From the NCBI GenBank assembly GCA_002245135.1, contig NGBS01001245.1:1-27482 (forward strand): a stretch of 27,482 nt of DNA. The letters run 5' to 3'. A program made the translations under genes and the position numbers. Origin of the DNA: Proteromonas lacertae. Its lineage: Eukaryota > Sar > Bigyra > Opalinata > Proteromonadidae. Shown here in pieces: positions 19,684-27,092 of this stretch (position 1 is the stretch's first letter; every line of letters begins with the position of its first letter). Under the pieces are notes generated by a model that was given only the letters and a program-made list of their open reading frames with translations, did no database searches and had not been told where the DNA came from.

Positions 19684-20607
19684 TTACTTCTTTAAGTGGA
19701 CGTGGAAGAATCGGAGATCTCTACAGAAGGAAGTAAGGTTGAGGTTCAAATTCTCTATGGTACCAATGAGCTTCTCACCATCAGCAGCCTGGCCAACTTC
19801 TAATTGAATCGCCTTCTTAAGGATTGGAACTGATAGATGAAGTGCATCCAAGGGATCTTTATCATCCACCTGGTCATAGACTGATAGAACATTGACGGCA
19901 AAGTCATCTTCCCAGGAGTTTGTTCTCAGGCCATCGAAGTAGTAGTTCATGATCCATTGCAGTGCTTCCACCTTCCACATCTTGTTATTGTAACTCAATT
20001 GTCCATATCGTTCCTTTGCCGAGAGGACGAAGAAGCTATATTCATTGAGCTGTAGTTGATATACATAGGCTGGGTAAAATCTCTCAGTGATGTTATAGAC
20101 ATGATCTCGAGTAGCATTGGTAAGGATCATTATCGGTAGATTTGAAGATAGGCTCATACAATGCATAAGGAGCTGACCGATGGTATAGTCCAGTTGCTGC
20201 ATGATGATATGATCTTCAACCCCGAGGTTGTTAAGGGAACATCTCTGATCGAAGTCTTCCCCATAGTTCTTCATCATATAGGAGGTTGGGAATAAGGTAT
20301 CATCAAAGTCAAGGATGATGATTGTCTTGAGGATAGCGATGGAGATCCCCTGGCTGTAGTAGTAAGGATGAGCAATGCCTAAGAGTTGATTGAAGGCTGT
20401 TTTATAGGAAGATCGATTCTCTTGACTGGTGAGTCCTGGTAAGGCATTTACGAATTGCGGGCTGTTGCTATACTCCATGTGAGTGTGTTCATAAGGCATT
20501 GCTTTGATGGAGGCTATTTGAGGTTGATCATTCTCGGGAGTAGATTCACCGATAAGTAAAGGAGGACGGTAAGGAGCAATCGATCTAGTAGTAGTTGAGA
20601 TGACCAT
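19684..20607 (-). CDS. HAD-superfamily hydrolase-like protein
   Basis: A 307-residue protein with the haloacid dehalogenase fold. Motif I is D-F-D-D-T (about 100-104, after the hydrophobic strand KTIIIL), with the nucleophile Asp and the acid/base Asp two residues on. Motif II is ILTNAT (Thr about 163). A motif III Lys is likely in NNKMWKVEAL (about 207-216). An acidic motif IV candidate, VYDQVDDKD (about 243-251), is less canonical. Most HAD enzymes with DxDxT are phosphatases. Residues 1-90 are a low-complexity, probably flexible leader. It starts at ATG 20607 and is transcribed divergently from the Lys-rich gene across 371 bp. Similar proteins with a DFDDTL-P-T/S motif are, to my knowledge, common in protists. 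Substrate unknown. Confidence 0.75.
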   Translation of the reverse strand: MVISTTTRSIAPYRPPLLIGESTPENDQPQIASIKAMPYEHTHMEYSNSPQFVNALPGLTSQENRSSYKTAFNQLLGIAHPYYYSQGISIAILKTIIILDFDDTLFPTSYMMKNYGEDFDQRCSLNNLGVEDHIIMQQLDYTIGQLLMHCMSLSSNLPIMILTNATRDHVYNITERFYPAYVYQLQLNEYSFFVLSAKERYGQLSYNNKMWKVEALQWIMNYYFDGLRTNSWEDDFAVNVLSVYDQVDDKDPLDALHLSVPILKKAIQLEVGQAADGEKLIGTIENLNLNLTSFCRDLRFFHVHLKK

Positions 20608-20978
20608 GATTGAAAGGCAAGGAAATTGATCAATGCTGGGAATGTCGATTCATAACTCACTTCGGAATTGTTAACACTTCAGAACTTCTTCCGGCGGGAG
20701 TTCACCTTATATTGAACGTCCAGATGTTCCTTGAAGATCACCCAGCTATTGAGCATAGTAGTTGTTGAAGATTGATCCGAAGTATCTTGATTACCATCCT
20801 TCTAATGATGATGCTGATAGCTCTTTGGGTTGCTATGAACTCTATACCTTAAGTAACTTCTCCTATCGATAAATACTCTTTGATTAACTTTTACCAGGCG
20901 TTGTTCTTGTGATAGACTTAACATAGCAGGCATCTCTGTATTCAACTTTTTCTGATCCTCCTAGAGAGACTTTGCCTT
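20608..20978. promoter_or_regulatory. Divergent intergenic region of the island
   Basis: 371 bp lie between the ATGs of the HAD gene (-) and the Lys-rich gene (+). It has no open frame of note. It must hold start signals for both genes. No TATA-like run or repeated factor site is obvious, apart from GTTAACACTTCAG near 20670, which recalls the GTTAAC words of the inverted repeats. Confidence 0.35.
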
Positions 20979-21590
20979 ATGAATACTCAACAAGCATTAT
21001 CTACCCGTACTACCTCTAGCCTTGAATTACAACAGTGTGAGCCTATGGCTACTTCTACTCATAAGAAGTCCAAGGTACTTATCATCACTCCCGTAAAGGT
21101 AAAGAATTCACGTTCAATTGCTAAGCGTAGTAAGGCTATGAAGTCATCCACCAATTCCAATGACTCCAAGAAGCGAAAGCTTAATAAGTACTTAGCACTC
21201 AAGGCATCTCCTACTGTTGCTAGCACTACACTTAAGAAGAAGCTCCTCAGAGGCAAGACAACTTCCTCGGCACAGTCATCCAAAGATGTCACTATCAAGA
21301 ACTTAACCAAGACCTTGAAGTCCATCCGCAGCAAGGACAAGATCATTGACTACATGGCTATATGCTCTGCCTTACGAAAACATCTTCGTTCCTACTATCA
21401 ACTACTTCAAGAGACTAAAGCAAAAGCTGATAAGCTCACTCCAGAGGAAGTACGTCTATCATCAGAGATCATGGAGAAGATCTTGGAAGCTATAAAGCAC
21501 TCTAGCAACCTCCTCAACGATGAAGTTAAGAGTCAGGACGCTTACATTCATAAGATCTTAAACCAGCTTCTGTATCTGATCCATCAGTGA
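20979..21590 (+). CDS. Lys-rich basic protein with helical C-terminal domain
   Basis: A 203-residue frame with an ATG start. Residues 1-110 are a Ser/Thr/Lys-rich, strongly basic and probably disordered region with nuclear-localisation-like runs (KKRKLNK, KKKLLRGK). Residues about 110-203 are predicted helical with charged/hydrophobic alternation (DYMAICSALRKHLRSYYQLL, then KAKADKLTPEEVRLSSEI). This looks like a DNA- or chromatin-binding protein with an oligomerisation domain, but no family is recognised. It ends in TGA and overlaps a second open frame at 21587. Composition matches the GC-rich island. Confidence 0.6.
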   Translation: MNTQQALSTRTTSSLELQQCEPMATSTHKKSKVLIITPVKVKNSRSIAKRSKAMKSSTNSNDSKKRKLNKYLALKASPTVASTTLKKKLLRGKTTSSAQSSKDVTIKNLTKTLKSIRSKDKIIDYMAICSALRKHLRSYYQLLQETKAKADKLTPEEVRLSSEIMEKILEAIKHSSNLLNDEVKSQDAYIHKILNQLLYLIHQ

Positions 21591-22006
21591 CAGCTACATC
21601 AGTTCCTGCTTCATTACCAACCCCAACATCTATTCCCAAAGATGATATTCAAGTAACCACCGATAGCTTTAAGGTAAAGCAAGAGAATCAATCATCCAGT
21701 TCTACACCCTCATACACTTACTTCAATTCACCGATAGTAAGTTCCTTGTCTGGCAATCCAACAACCTCTGGACTAGCAACACCAGCAAGTACTTCCTCAT
21801 CAATTCCTTTACAAGTTCCCTTACAAGTTCCCATGCAGGCTGCTTTGAAAACTAATAAGACTGGTAAAGGTAAGAGATCTACAAAATCATCATTTCCTAC
21901 TCCTCCAGCATCAATGAACAATCCTTATGCTGCTTACGTTCCATCATTCGGAGCAGTCTATCAGCAACAGGCCCAACAAATACCGACCTTATCCAGATAC
22001 TTCTAA
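21587..22006 (+). CDS. Ser/Thr/Pro-rich low-complexity frame overlapping the Lys-rich gene
   Basis: An open frame of about 139 residues has no ATG near its beginning; it is open from about 21554, inside the end of the preceding gene, in another phase. It encodes a disordered Ser/Thr/Pro/Gln-rich sequence with an LQVPLQVP repeat, a basic GKGKRSTK patch and a C-terminal PNPY/AAYVPSFGAVYQQQAQQ-like region. Codon use resembles the neighbours, so it is probably translated, either as a spliced extension or as a frame-shifted tail of the Lys-rich protein, or it is simply a decayed gene end. The sequence alone does not decide. Confidence 0.45.
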   Translation: MTATSVPASLPTPTSIPKDDIQVTTDSFKVKQENQSSSSTPSYTYFNSPIVSSLSGNPTTSGLATPASTSSSIPLQVPLQVPMQAALKTNKTGKGKRSTKSSFPTPPASMNNPYAAYVPSFGAVYQQQAQQIPTLSRYF

Positions 22007-22183
22007 GTTCCTTAATCACTTATCGTTGATAACCTTGAGTTGTTTACGGGCTACTGCAATCATCGTCTAGGATCTATCGGAGATGCTTATTATCATGTCC
22101 CTTATCATCTCCTATCCGATGATATCTACTTTGATTATTGTCCATCCCTACATAAAACCTTTAAGATCGCTTAGGTAATTTAC

Positions 22184-22405
22184 TTAAAGGCAATGATCAC
22201 CATCGCAATAGCTTACTTCAATCAGGAATGGTTGATTGTAGTCTCCATCTAGTTCATTTCCTTGAACTTCCTCGGGACTTAGATCGATCTTGTAATCCCT
22301 TGAGGAGCTTCTGATAAAGTCAGGTTCTGATACTTGTTGTAGGAGTCGGTAATACTCCTCCTTGGAGATCTCTTCATAAGGCATCTGCGAGTAGGTTGTT
22401 TTCAT
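22184..22405 (-). CDS. Small acidic protein, hypothetical
   Basis: A 73-residue ATG-initiated frame, Glu/Asp/Tyr-rich (MPYEEISKEEYYRLLQQV, then SPEEVQGNELDGDYNQ), ending in a Cys/His tail (SYCDGDHCL). It may be a short regulatory protein or a C-terminal exon of something larger. The MPYE string also occurs in the HAD protein leader (KAMPYEH), which may be chance. No family recognised. Confidence is limited by length. Confidence 0.35.
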   Translation of the reverse strand: MKTTYSQMPYEEISKEEYYRLLQQVSEPDFIRSSSRDYKIDLSPEEVQGNELDGDYNQPFLIEVSYCDGDHCL

Positions 22406-22652
22406 CTAGTCAGTGGCAATTGAAGGTAAGAATGATACTTACACAACTGTGAGGTGCTTTCTCTTGACTGCTCCAGCTTACGACTTCACTGACATGGAAT
22501 AGCACTCGTGTTTATCCTTCCAGGCAAAGCTCTTCTTCTTCTAGACATCAGCTTCAAATCACTTTGGTTATAAGTTCCTTTGAAGTTCATTCTAGAGCAT
22601 ATTCGTAGTGTTGATGTTAGTGCTTATAGAACACCCCAACAAAGTCAATTAA

Positions 22653-22796
22653 TTAGAAGGGAAGATCGTTAAGCAAGTAACATTGAACTCCACGGTCCTT
22701 TAATACTACAATTGGCCTTGATACACCCACGATATGATCTGTTTCAGATACCTTACGACATCTAAGGGTAGTTATTATCTCCTCCTTTACCTTCAT
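22653..22796 (-). CDS. Short open frame of 47 residues, hypothetical
   Basis: ATG-initiated on the minus strand, with smooth amino-acid use (KVKEEIITTLRCRKVSE, then VSRPIVVLKDRGVQCYLL). The same frame is open upstream as far as the stop of the zinc-finger frame at 22839, so the two may be parts of one former or spliced gene. No domain recognised. Included because it lies in an otherwise empty 430-bp stretch of the island. Confidence 0.3.
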   Translation of the reverse strand: MKVKEEIITTLRCRKVSETDHIVGVSRPIVVLKDRGVQCYLLNDLPF

Positions 22797-22838
22797 TGAC
22801 TTCAAAGGTAGTTCAGATGCACACTCAGAGAAGGTAAG

Positions 22839-23012
22839 TTACTTATGGTGTTGATGATTCTTCCTTTGACGATACCTACGGCACTCTTCACAGCTCTTGT
22901 AATATCCTCCATCCCGTTTCAGAAACTCCTTCCTTGGGTGGATCTTGAAGCACCTATAGCATAAGACTCCATTCAAAGGTAACTTATTCTTATATAGATT
23001 CACACGTCTCAT
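22839..23012 (-). CDS. 57-residue Cys4 zinc-finger protein
   Basis: The frame is too short for most gene finders but carries a clear zinc-binding pattern: C-Y-R-C at about 18-21 and C-E-E-C at about 41-44, with the aromatic EFLKRDGGYYKS between, and a basic tail (RRYRQRKNHQHHK). This is the pattern of the small C-x2-C...C-x2-C fingers with a KxC..CR end often found in mobile-element and fungal or plant proteins. Upstream, the same frame holds a related half motif (HFYKICSQCREERN) before a stop, which suggests the finger was once one of a tandem pair. It may bind nucleic acid. Whether it is an independent gene or an exon is open. Confidence 0.5.
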   Translation of the reverse strand: MRRVNLYKNKLPLNGVLCYRCFKIHPRKEFLKRDGGYYKSCEECRRYRQRKNHQHHK

Positions 23013-23179
23013 CCTGTATAGTTGTTGATACTAATTGCGTTCTTCACGGCATTGACTACAGATCTTATAGAAGTGCTTGCAGTCTCGTTTAATTTCTCTC
23101 GGGGCGTCTTCTACGACAATAGCAACAAATAAACATGAGGTCTTTAGATTGCGAGGAAATTCGGAATTAGTCAAAGCCT

Positions 23180-23326
23180 CCTGGATTTACCAATTGGTAA
23201 CTTGTTAACAATTGTAAACTCCCGGTTCCCCAGTTGGTTTCCACGATTCAATTAAAAGCCCTTACAAGGTCACCAGCGTAGCAAGGATAGTCAAGAGCGT
23301 AATTAGAATCATCACCTCGAGGTAAA
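23180..23326 (-). repeat. Right inverted repeat of the GC-rich island
   Basis: Reverse-complement partner of 18332-18480, with a few substitutions. Its outer end abuts, within about 10 bp, the AT-rich half fold-back copy at 23337. The sharp change from GC-rich to AT-rich sequence falls exactly here, supporting this as the right border of an inserted unit. Confidence 0.65.
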
Positions 23327-23336
23327 CTCTGAATAA

Positions 23337-23637
23337 CAATTAAATCACACATATTTAGATGTTAAGACACTTAAAAACGAAAAAATAAAAAAATCTATTC
23401 AAGCCTCATTCAAGCAGGTTTTTTCAAAATAAATATTAAGCAGGTAAATGCAATAATAATGTATTATTTTTCTATTTAGTACCCTTATCCCGATGTCTAC
23501 TATTGTTATAAGCTTTTAAAATAATATAAAAATAAAAGTGTTTTGGAAAACAAAGTGTTGATTAGTAATATTGAAGGGCCAGAGGTTACGTTTATAATAT
23601 TAGAATTGAAAAAAGTCTTCTTAACGCTCAACGGCGA
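23337..23637 (-). repeat. Half copy of the GCGCCGTTG fold-back element
   Basis: This stretch is the reverse complement of 16063-16361 with minor differences. It contains the core in reverse orientation (23398-23415) and ends in the TCAACGGCG terminus, followed by AATTTAGCTC. Only one arm is present. Either it is the right terminal repeat of a 7.6-kb unit starting at 16063, or the remainder was lost when the GC-rich island arrived. Confidence 0.65.
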
Positions 23638-23745
23638 ATTTAGCTCAATTCTCCTTTTTCTTCAATTTGATTATTTCTTTGCTCAACTTTTATAGGAGTA
23701 CTCCATTTGTTATTACAAATTTGGAACCTTTAAAATCAATTGTTT

Positions 23746-24066
23746 TTAAAGTAATAATGTTGGTATTAACTTCACAAGTATTAAACACAACCTCCTAACC
23801 ATCTCATCATCAGATTGTAAATCATCATCTTCTGGTTGATCTTTGTCATTGACACGAATGACAATAGTGTTTCCTAACTCTTGCTCACCAAATTCTTCAA
23901 CTGTTCTAAACTTAACTAAATCATCATTGCCTAAAATTAAAATTATGGTATTATTTAAATCCTTCATAATCATTTCATTGTGTAAATCCTTGTTGATTTT
24001 ACTATTGCTAGTTTTCTTCCAACTAAAAATGCATTCACAAATTGCACATCGAACTATTTTTATCAT
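23746..24066 (-). CDS. Hypothetical protein with an N-terminal C-x2-C
   Basis: A 106-residue ATG-initiated frame begins with CAICECIFSWKKT and has a His further on (DLHNEM), a partial zinc-finger-like arrangement. An acidic stretch (DKDQPEDDDLQSDDEMV, about 74-90) follows. The end of the frame is hydrophobic and may not be genuine. No family recognised. It lies between two fold-back pieces and could be a leftover of a transposon gene. Confidence 0.35.
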   Translation of the reverse strand: MIKIVRCAICECIFSWKKTSNSKINKDLHNEMIMKDLNNTIILILGNDDLVKFRTVEEFGEQELGNTIVIRVNDKDQPEDDDLQSDDEMVRRLCLILVKLIPTLLL

Positions 24067-24126
24067 TTATTTGTAGATTTTTAACTATACAAGGATCTCG
24101 ATAGGCTCGATTCTGTAGCTTGAATT

Positions 24127-24415
24127 GCGCCGTTGAGCCGGTTGCGCCGTTGAGTTATTAACAAATATATAGTTAGTTTGTCATATGACCTACATCTGTG
24201 ATATATTTTTTAATGTATCAGTGACTACTATAGACTAAAATACATTATTTGATATGAATAAATTACAATAATTTTAATAACAACTTATTTAAAAAAGAAA
24301 TTAATAAGCAGACTTGAGTGAGGCTTGAAATTATTTTTTCTTTTTTCTTTTTTCTCTGCCTTAACATTACAAATAGTGAATTCTATTCATATCAAATAAT
24401 GTATTTTCTTTTCGC
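24127..24415 (+). mobile_element. One-sided fold-back copy with a doubled terminus
   Basis: The left end carries GCGCCGTTGAG twice (24127-24137 and 24144-24154), 6 bp apart, as if one element end had been joined to another. Inside are the shared modules: TTTGTCATATGACCTAC (from about 24177), the core CAGACTTGAGTGAGGCTTGA (24309-24328) and the pyrimidine tracts. A match to the matching end of 11966-12568 continues to about 24415 and then stops, so the right arm is missing. Confidence 0.55.
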
Positions 24416-24773
24416 CTACAATTCTGTATTCTTTGTGTTTACCAATTATGTATTCTTTCTAATCACCATTTATATTATTTAAATTCTGATATGGTAATGA
24501 CTACAGGGACATTCGGAGTAGGGAATAGATACAATAAGTCCTTAGCCTTACCTTCATTTGATCAAGATTATAGGTGACTATGATAAACTTTGGCCATTAC
24601 CAACTTCTCTTACAATAAGTATTATAGTTACCATTCCAGAAGGTTTTTATGATGAGAATCAAATTTTAAAGCAATCAATGATAAAACAAGAGAAATTAAA
24701 TATACAGATTTTGGAATTGAAACAAATGATGTAGCTCGTCCTTTTGAAAAGATTATTGCTCCTATAATACTAT
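24416..24773 (+). other. Coding-like remnant interrupted by a fold-back element
   Basis: Between two fold-back pieces the plus strand has short open stretches. One of them (about 24580-24660) contains TIPEGFYDENQ, a pattern reminiscent of N-terminal regions in structural proteins of small DNA viruses and virus-like elements, but it is too short to assign. No frame is open throughout, and it looks like a fossil. The following element begins at 24774. Confidence 0.25.
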
Positions 24774-25071
24774 GTTGTGCGCCGTTTGTTATAGTTGGCC
24801 ATTTATCTAACAGACACTTTAAAAACAAACTAAATGTATATTCTTACTTGTCTTGATGAAAAAGTGTTACTTTTATACTTACTTTGTTATATGACCTACC
24901 TCTACAGTATACTTTTTTGTTAATATAAACAGTTTGAATATTTAGGTAGGTCATATAACAAAGTAAGTGTAAAAGTAACAATTTTCCGTCAAGACAAGTA
25001 AGAATATACATTTAGTTTATTTTTAAAGTGTCTGTTAGATAAATGGCCAACTATGACAAACGGCGCACAAC
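24774..25071. mobile_element. 298-bp fold-back element, GTTGTGCGCCGTTT ends
   Basis: Arms 24774-24901 and 24944-25071, 128 bp each, are near-perfect inverted copies around a 42-bp loop. The termini read GTTGTGCGCCGTTT inwards. The inner part of the arms (TTTGTTATATGACCTACCTC) is a diverged form of the module in the larger fold-back elements, so this is a short relative. It has no coding capacity and no clear target duplication. Any frame crossing it (for example on - at 24628-24828) is an artefact of the insertion. Confidence 0.75.
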
Positions 25072-25268
25072 AAATGGAATTACAAGGCTCTTGGGTGTAT
25101 TTCTTATTATTGAGGCTTGCTGGTAACTTTATATTGCCATCTTCTGTAGAACATTTAACTTTTCATGCGCATCATTTCTCTATTGAAAATTGATCCTAAA
25201 TCGAGTATCATTGCACTGTTTAGTTTTGTACAAATTGTGCTTGATATTTTTATTGAAATATTGTATAA

Positions 25269-25319
25269 GTAAGTTGCGAAACTCTGTATAAATCATAATT
25301 AAATTGTTTTTCATTGCAG
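25269..25319 (+). other. Probable 51-nt spliceosomal intron
   Basis: A consensus donor GTAAGTTG starts at 25269 and a pyrimidine-rich acceptor TTTTTCATTGCAG ends at 25319. It sits exactly where the glycosyltransferase reading frame has no ATG, so the frame from 25320 is best explained as a downstream exon. The upstream exon is not clear: only a short hydrophobic open run without ATG precedes it. Confidence 0.5.
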
Positions 25320-26059
25320 CTATAATTATTCTTACATATATTATAAGCACATATTACATAGCAGATGTTAATAATAACTGTGAAACATATTCAAATAATC
25401 ATTCCTATAGCCTTCAAGTATATCAGCCTTCAAAATTCAAAATTATTGAAAATGTAATTATAGGCGAATTTACAAAAATAATAATAATAATCCCTATATG
25501 TGCTTATAATTTTCAGAGAAGAGAAATGATAAGGCATACATGGGTAAAATTGCCAATAAATTATTATACAAAGTAGTATTCTATTCAGGATATAGAAATA
25601 CTAATAGTATCAATGAAAATAAAGATTATATTAAATTTTTCCTTTATGGACAGCTACTTTAATTTAACAATATCTACATTATTGATATATTATTGGACAA
25701 AGAATATATCTAATAGTTTTGATTATATAATTAGGGTTGATTCTGATGTATATCCTAATATACAATTAATTACACTATATATAATCTTACATCAAATAAA
25801 TGATAGAGTGATATTTGGCTATTATTATCCAGCAATGCCAACAATAGAAATAATAGTAATTCAAATTAATATTCCTAACAATATATACCCATACAAATCA
25901 TTACCTGAATTTGTTGCAGGAAATTTTTACATTTTCCCAAACTTTAATGAATGGAAATCATTTATTAAGACATTTAATAAATCAAGCAATAATTTAATTT
26001 ATAGAGAAGATATTCAAATGGGACTGTATATATACACAATTATAATATTACAATTATAA
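25320..26059 (+). pseudogene. GT31-family beta-1,3-glycosyltransferase pseudogene
   Basis: This looks like a decayed host Golgi glycosyltransferase (Pfam Galactosyl_T type), which would transfer a sugar from a nucleotide sugar in a beta-1,3 linkage. Visible in order: a hydrophobic anchor near the start (IIILTYIISTYYIAD), the family's RREMIRHTW box, then DSYFNLTISTLLIYYW, the metal-binding D-x-D as VDSDVYPN, and the late acidic block REDIQMGLYIY. The order and spacing fit the family. The frame is not continuous: a TAG at 25574 ends the first part (25320-25576), the stretch to about 25640 reads best in another phase, and the second part (25613-26059) continues to a TAA. This indicates two frame changes. 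It could be a real pseudogene or reflect assembly indels in homopolymers. Confidence 0.65.
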
Positions 26060-26879
26060 AAATAAATAAATATTATAAAAGAAGAAAATTATTTATGGAA
26101 TGTAAGGATTACTCGATATATCTTGCCGTTCATGGTGTTAATAAAATTAATATGAAATACATATATATGATATGTGAAAAAAGTTTGTTCATTAAACCTA
26201 TGAAACAAATGTAGTGTATGTAACAGTAAAATTATAATTATTCATTTTATGAGTTATTTAAATGTAATAGACATTGTTATTACTAGTTATTTAATATTAT
26301 TTAAACTAAAGCTTTATACATCATCTTTCATAAATACTCATTTATGTATAGGTTTACCTATAGGTCAAAACCTATATCTTTAGCTTGACCTTTACCTTCC
26401 TTATACTAACTATTAGTTGACCTCCTATTGAACATGAGTTAAGAAGCATATAATCTAACCATATATACAAAATTAATGTTTTATACATCATCTTTCAAAT
26501 ATCATATTTGACTGTCGGTCGATGCTCTTTTTATATTACTATTATTTTGATCTATTTCTCAATGATGACTCACAATTACATATAATTAACATAATATTAA
26601 ATATATTTTAGAATAAAAAAAATAAAAGAAAAAACATCAAGCTTGATGGTTTGACTTAATAAATCTTTATTTTTTAAGATTTAGATCATTTAAATGTATA
26701 ATTACTCAATATTTATAAGACTTTATAATATATGAAACTATAGGGATATCACATTACCCCCTATCGCATCAAAAGAGTTGTGCATTTATTCAATTGCTGT
26801 ATGTTAGAGAAGTAGCATTTTAACTACTTCAAAATGTTTTGGAATACGTGATTAAAATAAAATATTCAGATTATTACAT
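26060..26879. other. AT-rich gene-free region with short repeats
   Basis: No gene is supported. Contents: a self-complementary TATAGGTTTACCTATAGG cluster at 26347-26376 and the second copy of the 15911 repeat at 26630-26680. The rest is featureless. Confidence 0.5.
26630..26680 (+). repeat. Dispersed repeat, copy 2 (CATCAAGCTTGATGG)
   Basis: Same orientation as the unit at 15911-15963 and nearly identical through CATCAAGCTTGATGGTTTGA, then similar (CTTTATTTTTTA). The copies lie 10.7 kb apart in unrelated surroundings, as expected of a dispersed element end. Confidence 0.5.
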
Positions 26880-27092
26880 ATGGTAAAAGCCAAAGTCAAT
26901 TCAGATTCTCTCAACCAAGATCTGTTTAAATTCATAACCTTCAATGCAGTCAGTACCACAATATTAGACTCACCAGAATTTAGAAGGTTTTTCTTAAAAT
27001 TAGGATATATTATACCTCTAAGAGAGTTTTATAATGATTATTTATTGTCAGAAACTGAGAAAGTAAGAGATTTATTGAAGACAAATCATTAA
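26880..27092 (+). pseudogene. hAT-type transposase fragment
   Basis: A 70-residue ATG-initiated frame. The run NQDLFKFITFNAVSTTILDSP followed by EFRRFFLKLGYIIP matches the layout of the stretch before the RNase-H-like core in hAT/ZBED transposases (a lead-in helix, a hydrophobic strand with a xxSPEFRxF helix, then xxxxIPxR). The BED finger and the catalytic acidic residues are absent, so only a small piece survives. Decayed DNA transposon. Confidence 0.5.

Noticed and set aside
22600-23160. Alternative genetic code (TAA/TAG read as Gln)
   Set aside because: The capsid genes, HAD gene and others end cleanly in TAA or TGA followed by non-coding sequence, so ordinary decay is simpler.
23843-24076. 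77-residue plus-strand frame
   Set aside because: Shadow of the 106-residue minus-strand frame with the C-x2-C start.
24628-24828. 66-residue minus-strand frame
   Set aside because: Runs through the border of the 298-bp fold-back element; half of it is repeat arm.
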